Positions 12,101 through 17,738 of a stretch of DNA of 26,633 nucleotides are shown here, piece by piece. The stretch spans positions 1 through 26,633 of the IMG/VR virus record IMGVR_UViG_3300051212_000271; one strand, written 5' to 3'. This DNA is from a virus. How positions within the stretch are numbered: the first letter of the stretch is position 1; each line of letters starts with the position of its first letter. The notes beneath the pieces were generated by a model. That model had not been told where the DNA came from. It made no database searches and worked only from the letters and a program-made list of their open reading frames with translations. Position numbers and translations under genes: made by a program.

Positions 12101-13642
12101 GGTAACATCCCCAGTAGTGTCTAAGGTAGTGGCATCTATATCATCTACTGACAAATCACCGGTGATGGCCAAATCACCAGTAATGTCCACATCCACTGCG
12201 GTAAGTTTACCAGTAAAATCACTAGTTCCATTCACAGTCAATGTACCATCAATATAAGTATTACCTGAAGTAGTTTCAACAGTAAATCTTGTAGATGCTA
12301 ATGCTAATGTAGAACCGTTATAATTTAAATTGGGGGCACTAATATTACCTGTAAAGTCAGCAGTGCCTGCCACTGTAAGATTACCACCGATTGCCACATC
12401 ACTTGTGGTATTCAAAGTATCAGTATTAATTACAGTAGCATTAACATCTCCAGTGAATAAAGCATCAGTACCATCAGTTCCATTATCTAATACTATACTA
12501 GATCCATCACTGGCTACCACATCACCTTGGAGATATCCATATACTGTGCCGTCTAGGTCACCATGGAATTGATTACTGGCATAGATATCAGTTCCACGAA
12601 TAGGCCTAGCCGTTGTTTTACCTATTTCGGTATTGTCTATTTCACCGCCATTGACATCAATATTTGAAAAGCTGCTTGTTCCTGTACTTGTTATATTACC
12701 TGTAACATTGCCTGTAAATATAGCATTAGTTCCGTCTGTGCCATTTTCTAATATCTTACTTGTTCCATTGTCAGCATAGACATCACCAATTAATCCACCA
12801 GTAGCAGTTCCTTGTACGCTGCCATAAAATACAGCATCACTACCATTAGTTCCATTTTCTAATATCTTACTGGTTCCATTAGCAGCATAGACATCACCTT
12901 TTAAATTACCATTAAAGTCACCGTTAAATTGTGTAGCATTAATAGTGGTTCCGTTTATTGTTGTTCCAGTTATAGCAGCAGGGTTATTTGCTCCAATTAT
13001 TGCGCCATCAATTGCCCCACCGTTTACATCAATATTACTAAATGTGCTAGTACCGGTACTGGTTACATTACCAGTTACACTGCCAGTGAATACAGCATTA
13101 GTGCCAGTGGTGCCATTCTCTAAAATCTTAACACCATTGGAGCTGTAGACATCTCCAATTAAATCACCAAAAACATTACCAGTTAAATTACCTGTAACAT
13201 CGGATACAACTTCATCTTCAATAATGATACGGTCAGCTCTAAATTCACCTCCTATATTAAGATTACCGGTAATACCAACACCACCTTGGACTACTAGTGT
13301 TCCTGAAAACGGATCTAGACTTTCTATTCCCGAATCTAATAGTGTATTAATACCAACCTTCATTAGGCCAGTGCTTAGAGTAACTGTTTCTAAACCTTCA
13401 TTGACTATATAGATGATGCCCTCATCGGCTCCTTCACCAATCTCTATATATGTATTTTCATTTATACTAGCAATAGATCCAGTGTTAATAGCATACTTAA
13501 CAGAATCCCATGCATCAACACCGTTACCAATTTTGATATTTTTAGTGGTAAGATCTACGGCAACTTCACCCTGTGCCAGTACAGGGTTAATTCTTTCCCA
13601 GTTAGATTTAGTATCGCGTCTTAGTTGAATCCTTTTTGCCAT
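3155..13642 (-). CDS. Giant tail fibre protein, 3,495 aa
   Basis: Residues 1 to about 50 (MAKRIQLRRDTKSNWERI..., with LAQGEVAVD, IKIGNGVDAW) match the pattern of the phage tropism-determinant N-terminal domain (Mtd_N type), which attaches fibres to the baseplate. Residues about 50-1730 are repeats rich in TGTSTFTGDMTAGN, TLDTTGNVSIGG and NNDLDVDGD motifs, expected to form a long beta-helical or trimeric shaft. From about 1735 a pectate-lyase-like beta-helix segment begins (SADYGDDNFDG, IIIPDNVSVVGAG), to about 2010. The remainder is further globular and beta modules, with a short coiled coil (TSQLAQHEASIQQLKLEVE), ending FALMGA. No lytic active site is obvious. The start has a GGAGA ribosome binding site, a late promoter and a structured leader. 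It likely determines host range. The 10.5-kb frame is intact, which argues for strong selection and good sequence quality. Confidence 0.92.
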   Translation of the reverse strand: MAKRIQLRRDTKSNWERINPVLAQGEVAVDLTTKNIKIGNGVDAWDSVKYAINTGSIASINENTYIEIGEGADEGIIYIVNEGLETVTLSTGLMKVGINTLLDSGIESLDPFSGTLVVQGGVGITGNLNIGGEFRADRIIIEDEVVSDVTGNLTGNVFGDLIGDVYSSNGVKILENGTTGTNAVFTGSVTGNVTSTGTSTFSNIDVNGGAIDGAIIGANNPAAITGTTINGTTINATQFNGDFNGNLKGDVYAANGTSKILENGTNGSDAVFYGSVQGTATGGLIGDVYADNGTSKILENGTDGTNAIFTGNVTGNITSTGTSSFSNIDVNGGEIDNTEIGKTTARPIRGTDIYASNQFHGDLDGTVYGYLQGDVVASDGSSIVLDNGTDGTDALFTGDVNATVINTDTLNTTSDVAIGGNLTVAGTADFTGNISAPNLNYNGSTLALASTRFTVETTSGNTYIDGTLTVNGTSDFTGKLTAVDVDITGDLAITGDLSVDDIDATTLDTTGDVTVGGDLSVNGGDFKTNQTTFNLLNNTATTINFAGAATTIEIGAGSGTTNINHNLDVDLDLNVDGLSTFTGNMTAGNVSVTGNLEVTGQTTLNDPLDVNAASDFSDNVTISAAADFTIYNSAATPIIVFSVDGATGDTFVGGTLNVTGTSTFTGDMTAGNIDAGTLDTTGNVSIGGTLAVTGTSIFTGDMTAGNIDASTLDTTGDVSIGGNTTMTGTLAVTGTSTFTGDMTAGNIDASTLDTTGNVSIGSNLTVTGTTTLNDDLDVNAPSDFSGNVVLSNASDFEVKDSSGTSVFSIDGDTGNTSIVGTLNVTGTFTSSNFSVGTISTTGDVLIGGNLTVTGTTTLNDDLDVNAPSDFSSNVTLSDAADFTIKALPQVIGGVTQTPTMFSIDGSTGNISTAGTLDVALTSNFTGTITANDINADNVGVITLGSSGDVNVGGNLSVTGTSSFTGDMTAGNIDASTLDTTGNVSIGGDLEVNGGDITTNQTAFNLVNTTATTVNFAGSATTIEIGASTGTTNVNNDLDVDGDVNIDGGDLTVSTTTFNLVNTTATTVNFAGAATTVEIGASTGITNINNDLDVDGDINIDGGDLTVSTTTFNLVNTTATTVNFAGAATTVEIGASTGTTNVNNNLDVDGDVNIDGGDLTVSTTTFNLANTTATTVNFAGAATTVEIGASTGTTNVNNDLDVDGDALVNGSLTVDVNATVTGDLAVNGGDITTTSTTFNLVNTTATTVNFAGAATTIEIGASTGTTNVNNDLDVDGDINIDGGDLTVSTTTFNLVNTTATTVNFAGAATTIEIGASTGTTNVNNNLDVDGDINIDGGDLTVSTTTFNLVNTTATTVNFAGAATTVEIGASTGTTNINNDLQVDGTSDFNSDVTINSAADFIMKDAAGTPNTVFSVDGATGDTDIEGSLNVGGAIAFSGNLTAGNITASGNVLIQGTLDVYGVSTFHNNFEVIRANPGDPETITTLERTDVTEFNASGDAEINGDLTLNGNFTIQDLNAIPNVFFTIDKTNGNTLTEGTLTVESSTTLNDTLDVNATSDFSGNVNLSASSDFTIQNSAATPVTIFSVDGTTGNTVIEGTLSVTGTSTFTGDMTAGNVDTSTLDVSGPVTMSSTLDVTGTSTLATVDINAGNIDDTVIGLTTPADIYATDIEADNITINNEGILKLKGTVNPTYIGFKAPANFVQDTTYTLPGVKGLDGYVLSLNTDGDKLEWISPDLFGGGQVSVSADYGDDNFDGINKPVATIKRALQIASGLVYDVNGVPNDKRIIIAVASGDYVEDNPIIIPDNVSVVGAGLRACNIRPLNANKDMLRVRNGCYFTEITFRDYLDVDKKPYHTFNYAVSFDDPSDPETNRTGYINLPSKKPTITISPYIQNCSIISFLGGSGVLIDGNLVNTPNKPPTNIEAENPPFGSIPQQGKSMVANAFTMLSFGGTGWRVINDAYAQIVSCFQIFCSVGSYAQSGGYLSVTNSATNFGKYALRASGYSPNAFEFDRGIVVGTGDSGTQQTIKAIGFKSVPTQDYVIRFRNPVFKRASDLLIANKDELQVSIVGWVNAQIATNTGIWNGFTYDPLKCAEDVGYLVDALAYDILSGGNSKTLEAGYLYVESTDVGFTSQLAQHEASIQQLKLEVETLLTPLGVETVSNGLFDNILDIIATPTIVIASIESSNFGDITSNFKPSNPSDTVSFTPASVVDVGGNTFLITNHGITEGTKLVYISNGNTAILGLDNEQTYYARVLDADTFGLYLDDSLTTIVDIKGTRPVSETHAFLKNVREFFIDDILTTHTDYQILTLVPGVYEFIPGRAVYGDNNDIFAYVYSYDSTTRKLIVSIEEFVDPITQQPVKNYFNNSSVIDEDHTSPSQQTNIGFAADVDYRSDLYTSNFRISPTVTGGEITNEGNLPENQIWLHRPSIVNSSGHTWEYAGSGTDYNALPQNGGKTIPEYEQVSDLPGRVYSSGTNELGDFKVGDFIKAENKTGNVTFTNTVSIAELDTLKLRIGNIVIQEISADVGLGDNEMGGAKDSRLSTQKAIRDFLQFRLGKFIDKNLSTNSIPGSAVQLNSSGKINADLIPAVRNFLIYKGEGYLNRLTLIEDVPPKNILNGDLITETYSTVEITLDNPITGSNGDLVEQAVSGASGYLVGDVNNDNNIIVGSIDLTFTANFNTTNIISINGISTGAIPTVVGTTNTGQTGNFLLSEEIRTQFLILDPAGTYDFTGITTVTGAVNKGQGTVTQTKYGVINALNNLSLTPGDGYTPASGLAVTYEMVSLTNVTGTGTGAKADITVENGVVISVDMRRGGTGYAVGDILSADPADVGGTSNTDFSIPVSAVQNRLYVEIPVGLKFEAGNTTATNEYISDANASSQNITATDTTVTTFSAATDVNYGTSRITINAHTFDDGDPVTYAVVGAQGIGGLIGGEVYFVKSIDANTIELYTNYYLSNKISFTSSGLGNQTLTVKAITVRASISGHDIIFLANHGFSTGTPVKITGSSLPTGINADNNIFFLGSVTTNSFSLHLTRSSALTSVNGLTTTAYDLTDTGSGTITFTEQNVTVIGTVDTSSSNILNWSSISTTNIDASNVVTGVLNTSRLATTGIASSDTFLRGDSSWVEAVQNIKITNTDSPLSLTGSYNTVGGVDQFYNSVTLDIARVDSDPAFSGALDPYTNLGVAKFKKDQFTVGTGATSGQVYITPATSGGTIDAKTIDGKDLTYLLTSSNHSVQPVTKGGTDITGYTLGDTIYANGSTSLAKLAIGSANYIMTSTGSAPQWSTNITVNDLTVLGNISQSGSVSTLTAYDIRMSDNNIELGSVSAMTGKVGTINSVTASSSTVTMTAPSTTDGMIPGMTLTKTGGVGAFGTNAVVTQINSATQFTFKADNNNTLGSITFDVSGASDSTADQGGITIKASTGDNKTLRWVKNTPAWTSSDNFDLAAGKVYKIDTTTVLAYDGTLTGNQVLGKSLTSETGDIVTSGSYWTRTFALMGA
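9495..10660 (-). repeat. 162-nt (54-aa) tandem repeats in the giant fibre
   Basis: The landmark caccaat recurs at 9541, 9703, 9865, 10081, 10243, 10405 and 10567. Spacing is 162 nt except one interval of 216 nt, which holds a 54-nt (18-codon) insertion. Each unit encodes NLVNTTATTVNFAGAATT, VEIGASTGTTN and a DLDVDGDVNIDGGDLTV segment. A diverged eighth copy lies near 11977 and residue-level relatives continue beyond. Protein identity between units is higher than DNA identity. Confidence 0.92.
10690..11680 (-). repeat. Interspersed TFTGDMTAGNIDASTLDTTG modules
   Basis: Four near-copies of a segment encoding TGTSTFTGDMTAGNIDA followed by STLDTTGNVSIGG occur here, around 10700-10760, 11385-11440, 11500-11560 and 11600-11660, with a related copy near 8790-8840. 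They alternate with a longer module encoding LNDDLDVNAPSDFSGNV and a TGNTSIVGTL-type stretch. The arrangement reads as higher-order shuffling of short shaft cassettes rather than one simple tandem array. Confidence 0.8.
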
Positions 13643-13653
13643 CGTTATCTCCA

Positions 13654-13684
13654 GCGATTTCTTGGAGATAAAACTCCAAATCGC
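13654..13684 (-). promoter_or_regulatory. Leader hairpin before the giant fibre gene
   Basis: GCGATTT (13654-13660) and GGAG (13664-13667) pair with CTCC (13674-13677) and AAATCGC (13678-13684), giving an 11-bp stem with a 3-nt bulge and a 6-nt loop. The leader runs from the late promoter to the ATG at 13642. The hairpin fills most of it and stops one base short of the GGAGA ribosome binding site at 13648-13652. It may protect the 5' end of a very long mRNA or regulate initiation; both are inference. Confidence 0.75.
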
Positions 13685-13692
13685 CCATAAAA

Positions 13693-13701
13693 GTATTTAT
13701 C
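13693..13701 (-). promoter_or_regulatory. T4-type late promoter (GATAAATAC)
   Basis: On the minus strand the box reads GATAAATAC, one base off the T4 late consensus TATAAATA. It lies 50 nt upstream of the giant fibre ATG and 22 nt after the 96-aa gene stop. Transcription should start about 6 nt downstream, just ahead of the leader hairpin. Confidence 0.8.
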
Positions 13702-13723
13702 GAGGACGATTTGGTAAAAGGTT

Positions 13724-14014
13724 TTAGCTTAATGCTATTCCTGAGGTTCTGCTCAAGTACTGTTTCGCTATTTCACCGTCGGTTTTAGCGTAAGAAATAA
13801 TATTTGTTTTGAATACTGTGTATTCCTGATCTGGGTCAACAGTAAACATATAAGGAACCATACCCATACCTTGTGGGTTCATCATTAGAACATTAGGTTT
13901 GGTTATATAAAAATTTGTGTCATCTTCACGTAAAAATCTGCCTAATATTTCCTCTCCACTGGATATTTTAAAACTGATTACATCATTCTCTGTAAATTTT
14001 TTCGTCAATAGCAT
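13724..14014 (-). CDS. Small Sm-like-fold candidate protein, 96 aa
   Basis: A 96-aa protein with the pattern VISFKISSGEEILGRF, DDTNFYITKPNVL and a YTVFKTNIISYA stretch. Alternating short beta strands around SGEEILGRF are reminiscent of the Sm/LSm barrel (RNA- or protein-binding), but I cannot confirm this from residues alone. Its ATG shares one base with the glutaredoxin stop (TAATG), so it is translationally coupled to the nrd operon and is its last gene. I recall similar small proteins of unknown function in T4-like aquatic phages. A function in nucleotide metabolism is not implied beyond co-transcription. No clear terminator follows, so nrd transcripts may run into the fibre gene. Confidence 0.75.
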   Translation of the reverse strand: MLLTKKFTENDVISFKISSGEEILGRFLREDDTNFYITKPNVLMMNPQGMGMVPYMFTVDPDQEYTVFKTNIISYAKTDGEIAKQYLSRTSGIALS

Positions 14015-14247
14015 TATGCTGCCTCTTTTAAATATTTTTGTAGCTCTGTATATCCACCAATGAGTTCATCATTAATAAAGATTTGTGGTACTGTACGTGC
14101 TGTTGGCACTGATTCTAATAGATCTTCTTTAGTATATCCGTCACCTATTTTACGTTCTTCAAACTCTATGCCTTTTTGTTGTAATAAAGACTTGGCCATA
14201 TCACAATAGGGACAATGATACTTACTCCATACGATTGCTTTTGACAT
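14014..14247 (-). CDS. grx: Glutaredoxin, 77 aa
   Basis: A full glutaredoxin/thioredoxin-fold protein. It has the dithiol active site CPYC at residues 12-15, the cis-proline segment TVPQIFIND at 52-60 and the GGYTEL turn at 64-69 that in the family contacts glutathione or substrate. It would reduce the disulphide formed in the ribonucleotide reductase large subunit at each turnover, fitting its place directly after nrdB. The start chosen is the ATG at 14247-14245 (MSKAIVWSK), because GAGGAAAAC precedes it at good spacing and it lies 7 nt past the nrdB stop. An upstream in-frame ATG at 14292 would add 15 residues overlapping nrdB and is unlikely. Length matches phage glutaredoxins. Confidence 0.93.
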   Translation of the reverse strand: MSKAIVWSKYHCPYCDMAKSLLQQKGIEFEERKIGDGYTKEDLLESVPTARTVPQIFINDELIGGYTELQKYLKEAA

Positions 14248-14254
14248 GTTTTCC

Positions 14255-15355
14255 TCACATTGTTGGTAGTTCATCATAGTTAATAGCGTCACTCATAACG
14301 CCTATAACATAATTAGTTGATTCGTTTTCCTGTAGTGCTGTTTGCTTCTTACTAGTATCGCTATGCTTGTTAAACCATGGAATTGGATTAGTCTTGACTG
14401 TAGTAACATACTTAAGCCCAATATCCTTTAGTCCAGTCAATGCTGTATAATCTACAAACTCTTTTAGTATATTAGCATTGAGACCGATCACAGGACCTTT
14501 CTTAAACAAATAATCTGCCCAGGCTTTTTCCTCACGTATAACATCCATATACAATGCATATACTTCTTGCTCGCATTCTTGTTTGGCCTTGGCAAATCTT
14601 GGATCTTCCTTGACCACTTGGTTAATAAGCCAAGCCGTCCATCCTTTGTGTAATAGTTCATCCTGTAGGATTAGACTGATAATATTGCCATTGCCAATAA
14701 AGATTTTATTCTCTACCATGGCTAGGCTTGTGGCAAACGATACCATAAAGCGGAAGGCTTCTAGTGCGTAACTGGCATTAAGTGCTAGCCAAATTGCTTT
14801 AATATGCTCTTGTTCGCTTACTAACATCTCACCTATTTCTTTTTGACAATTTAACTTATGTAGGTAATCATAATACTTTCCTACGCTACTAGCCATATCT
14901 ACTATCTCTGCTGTATCGTGTATAGTATTGAATACATCTTTGGGTACATTGTAGATGTTACGAATAATATGACTATAACTGCGACTATGAATATTAGTCT
15001 CAAAGAATGTCCAGTTATAGACCAAAGCCTCTAACTCTGGTAATGATATTATCGGAGTAAAGATTTGACTGGGGCCACGTCCTTGTAGGCTATCCAATGC
15101 TGTTTGACGCAGTAGATTACTGGTGAATATGTGCTTGACTGCTTCACTAGCATCTTTAAAGTCTTGTGCATCTTTAACTAGACTGATCTCTTCTGGTACC
15201 CAAAAGAAACCACGTGCTGTTTTTTCATAGTCTGCTATTTTATTATATTTGACTTCCTCAAATCTCTGTATGGTAACAGGTCCTTGTGGATCAAGGAACA
15301 TCTTACGATGTAGGTAGTCTGTCTTTGTCTGTAGGTTGTATTGTTGTTTGCTCAT
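14255..15355 (-). CDS. nrdB: Ribonucleotide reductase class I small subunit
   Basis: The 366-aa R2 subunit, which houses the metal-radical cofactor used by NrdA to make deoxyribonucleotides. Aligning by eye to E. coli NrdB: first ligand Asp88 (ALDSLQGR), Glu119 and His123 (FFETNIHSRSYSHI), radical Tyr127, then Glu199 (LEAFRF), Glu233 and His236 (DELLH). Spacing agrees with E. coli everywhere except Glu119 to His123, which is ExxxH where the family has ExxH. The start ATG at 15355 overlaps the nrdA stop (ATGA); an in-frame ATG six codons earlier lies inside nrdA and is less likely. The C-terminal peptide ends NYDELPTM, an acidic tail of the kind that docks to R1. Confidence 0.96.
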   Translation of the reverse strand: MSKQQYNLQTKTDYLHRKMFLDPQGPVTIQRFEEVKYNKIADYEKTARGFFWVPEEISLVKDAQDFKDASEAVKHIFTSNLLRQTALDSLQGRGPSQIFTPIISLPELEALVYNWTFFETNIHSRSYSHIIRNIYNVPKDVFNTIHDTAEIVDMASSVGKYYDYLHKLNCQKEIGEMLVSEQEHIKAIWLALNASYALEAFRFMVSFATSLAMVENKIFIGNGNIISLILQDELLHKGWTAWLINQVVKEDPRFAKAKQECEQEVYALYMDVIREEKAWADYLFKKGPVIGLNANILKEFVDYTALTGLKDIGLKYVTTVKTNPIPWFNKHSDTSKKQTALQENESTNYVIGVMSDAINYDELPTM

Positions 15356-17688
15356 AATATGCAGGAATCGCAATCCTCTTCTAGTTCTATTTCTAATAAT
15401 TCTAACTTGGGCTCTACGTGATGTCCATTAGTTTGCTCAGGATCCATCCTTGAACCCTGCTTATTGATTAGGCTGTAGTAGAATGTCTTAATACCCCACT
15501 TGTGAGCCTGCATCAAATTCTTTGCTATCAATGTAGTAGGCACTTTACGATCTGCGTAGTGTGCTGGATTATAAAATGTGTTGGTGCTTATGCTTTGATC
15601 CACATAGGCAGCAAGCACAGCAGCAGTCTTAATATAACCTACGCAGTCTGTTTGTTCCCACATCAATTGATATTTGTTCTTAAGTTTATGATACTCTGGA
15701 ACTACCTGTGTAAATGATCCTGCTTTACTTTCTTTAGTACTGATCAAACTCATAGGTAGTTCAATGCCATTAGTACTATTGATAACTACACTGCTACTTT
15801 CCACAGGAGCAATGGCCATCAATGTAGCATTACGCACGCCATATTGTTTGGCCTGTTCTCTTAGTACTTCCCAGTCAAGTTCAGGAGTAAAGTCTGCTAG
15901 TTCATTCACGCCTTTGGCTCTACGTTCCCAAGGGAATATGCCCTGACCATAATAAGTTTTATCACTATGCTTACAGGCACCACGCTCCTTGGCTAGTTCA
16001 ATAGTTGCTTCTGTCAAGTAGTAGGCCTGATGTTCCATCCAACTCTTAACTTCACTAAGAGCAGCAGGTTCACCATACTTTAATCCTCTCTTGGCGTGCC
16101 AGTAGGCTAAGTTAGTAACACCAATGCCTAATGGTTGTATTTCGTCATTGCTTAACTTACTCTGTATGCTTAGATAATCTTGATAATCAAGTATGTTACA
16201 AAGACTGCGCTGAAGTATACGGCAAGCACGGCGCAGATCCTCAGGATGCTTGAACATTCCCCAGTTGATTGACCCCAAGGTGCATAGAGCAATGCGGCCT
16301 TTTTCGTCGTCGAGCCTCTTAAATGGCAGTGTAGGGAGGAGGATCTCACAGCATAGGTTACTTTGATATATGGTATGGTAGTCTGGATCAAACGGTCCTT
16401 GGTTCATTACATTATCTATAAACACAAGATATATGCGACCAGTATCCGTACGCTCTTTTAGAATACCTCCCTTGAATACTTCCTCAGCACTGATTGTCTT
16501 TTTTCTCAGTCCTGGTGTGTTTTCATATTTAACATATAATTCTTCAAATAATTCTATGTCTTTATAAAATGCTTCATAAAGATCAGGCAGTTCATTAGGG
16601 TCGAAGAATGTTATGTTTCCTTGTTCTCTGAATCTTCTCCAGAAGAAACTACTAAGGATAACCCCATAATCGAGATGACGGACGCGGGTCTCTTCGGTTC
16701 CTTGATTGTTTTTAAGTACAATAAGATCATCAAACTGATAATGCCATATAGGATAAAAAACTGTAGCGCTAGCATTGCGTATGCCCCCTTGACTGCAACT
16801 ACGCAAGTCACCAAACCATTTCTTGAGGAAGGGCAGCATACCTGTATGCATGATCTCACCACCTCTAATAGGACTGCCTAAAGGCCTTACTCGTCCTACT
16901 TCTAAGCCTATGCCTGCTCGTTTGCTGGCATATTTAGCCATCATTTCTCCGCTAGCAAAAATACTGTCAAGATCATCATCGCTGCGTATGAGTACACAAC
17001 TACTGAACTGCTTAGTGGGAGTGCCAAGCCCAGCAAGAACAGGAGTAGCGAGAGTGAATAAGCCGTCTGAAGCCGCATCATAATAATCCTTAATATAACG
17101 CATACGAGCCTTATTGGGCTCTTCCCGATGAAACACAGTGGCAGCGGCAATCATATAGCGTACCTGTGGTGTTTCATATATTTCTTTTGTACTACGATTT
17201 TTGACTAGATACTTTTCAATAAGTTGTTCAATAGCAGCATAACTATACTCTTGATCCTTGTCGTGATCAAGCATATCATTCATCTTGTTCCAGTCTGCTT
17301 CACTATACCATTCTAATAGTTCTTTGGTATATAAACCAGTAGCAATATTACGCTTGACTATATCGTATAAATGTGGAATAGTACTACTACCATATACATC
17401 CTTACGCAGCATATGATAACGCTGTCTACCTGCTACATATTGATAGTTAGTGTGTCCAATATCTGGGTTTGATTCCACATCAATCAAATCTACAATGGCA
17501 CGTAGAGTGATGTTATCAATTTCCTTAGTGCTTATTCCATCGTAGAAATGTGGGTTGCTACGTATTTCAATCATACTTTGGCTAACATCAGAAACACCTT
17601 GGCATATTCTACTGACCTGAGCTTGCCATTTAGCAAGATCCAATGCTTCTCTGCTACCATTTCTTTTAACTACTGTGATATTACTCAT
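15352..17688 (-). CDS. nrdA: Ribonucleotide reductase class I large subunit
   Basis: The 778-aa R1 catalytic subunit. All key residues are present by comparison with E. coli: Cys231 and Cys469 (the redox pair, in QFSSCVL and ALCTLGSINWG), Asn444, the thiyl Cys446 and Glu448 in SNLCCEI, the adjacent tyrosines of the radical pathway in KTFYYS, and a C-terminal Cys773/Cys776 shuttle (DCDSC) for re-reduction by glutaredoxin. Residues 1 to about 100 form an ATP-cone-like N-terminus (VVKRNGSREALDLAK). It leads the operon nrdA-nrdB-grx-96 aa with a 4-nt overlap to nrdB. A weak early-type promoter lies just upstream, but no clear ribosome binding site precedes the ATG. An extra cysteine (Cys447) sits next to the catalytic one. 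Confidence 0.97.
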   Translation of the reverse strand: MSNITVVKRNGSREALDLAKWQAQVSRICQGVSDVSQSMIEIRSNPHFYDGISTKEIDNITLRAIVDLIDVESNPDIGHTNYQYVAGRQRYHMLRKDVYGSSTIPHLYDIVKRNIATGLYTKELLEWYSEADWNKMNDMLDHDKDQEYSYAAIEQLIEKYLVKNRSTKEIYETPQVRYMIAAATVFHREEPNKARMRYIKDYYDAASDGLFTLATPVLAGLGTPTKQFSSCVLIRSDDDLDSIFASGEMMAKYASKRAGIGLEVGRVRPLGSPIRGGEIMHTGMLPFLKKWFGDLRSCSQGGIRNASATVFYPIWHYQFDDLIVLKNNQGTEETRVRHLDYGVILSSFFWRRFREQGNITFFDPNELPDLYEAFYKDIELFEELYVKYENTPGLRKKTISAEEVFKGGILKERTDTGRIYLVFIDNVMNQGPFDPDYHTIYQSNLCCEILLPTLPFKRLDDEKGRIALCTLGSINWGMFKHPEDLRRACRILQRSLCNILDYQDYLSIQSKLSNDEIQPLGIGVTNLAYWHAKRGLKYGEPAALSEVKSWMEHQAYYLTEATIELAKERGACKHSDKTYYGQGIFPWERRAKGVNELADFTPELDWEVLREQAKQYGVRNATLMAIAPVESSSVVINSTNGIELPMSLISTKESKAGSFTQVVPEYHKLKNKYQLMWEQTDCVGYIKTAAVLAAYVDQSISTNTFYNPAHYADRKVPTTLIAKNLMQAHKWGIKTFYYSLINKQGSRMDPEQTNGHHVEPKLELLEIELEEDCDSCIL

Positions 17689-17709
17689 GTTATTATTTTA
17701 CTAGATTTT

Positions 17710-17738
17710 TATATAAAACGCAATATGTATCAGCTCAA
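17710..17738 (-). promoter_or_regulatory. Probable early/middle promoter for nrdA operon
   Basis: On the minus strand TTGAGC (17738-17733), a 17-nt spacer and TATATA (17715-17710) resemble a sigma70-type promoter. It is weaker than the three consensus early promoters in this window. The -35 falls inside the end of the 568-aa fibre gene. Transcription would begin near 17703, giving a short leader for nrdA. Confidence 0.5.

Noticed and set aside
14248-14292. Longer glutaredoxin start adding 15 residues
   Set aside because: It would begin inside nrdB without a ribosome binding site and would extend beyond the normal glutaredoxin N-terminus.
16170-17150. Extra open frames on both strands inside nrdA
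   Set aside because: All overlap a fully conserved nrdA frame, lack ribosome binding sites and have no family-like features.
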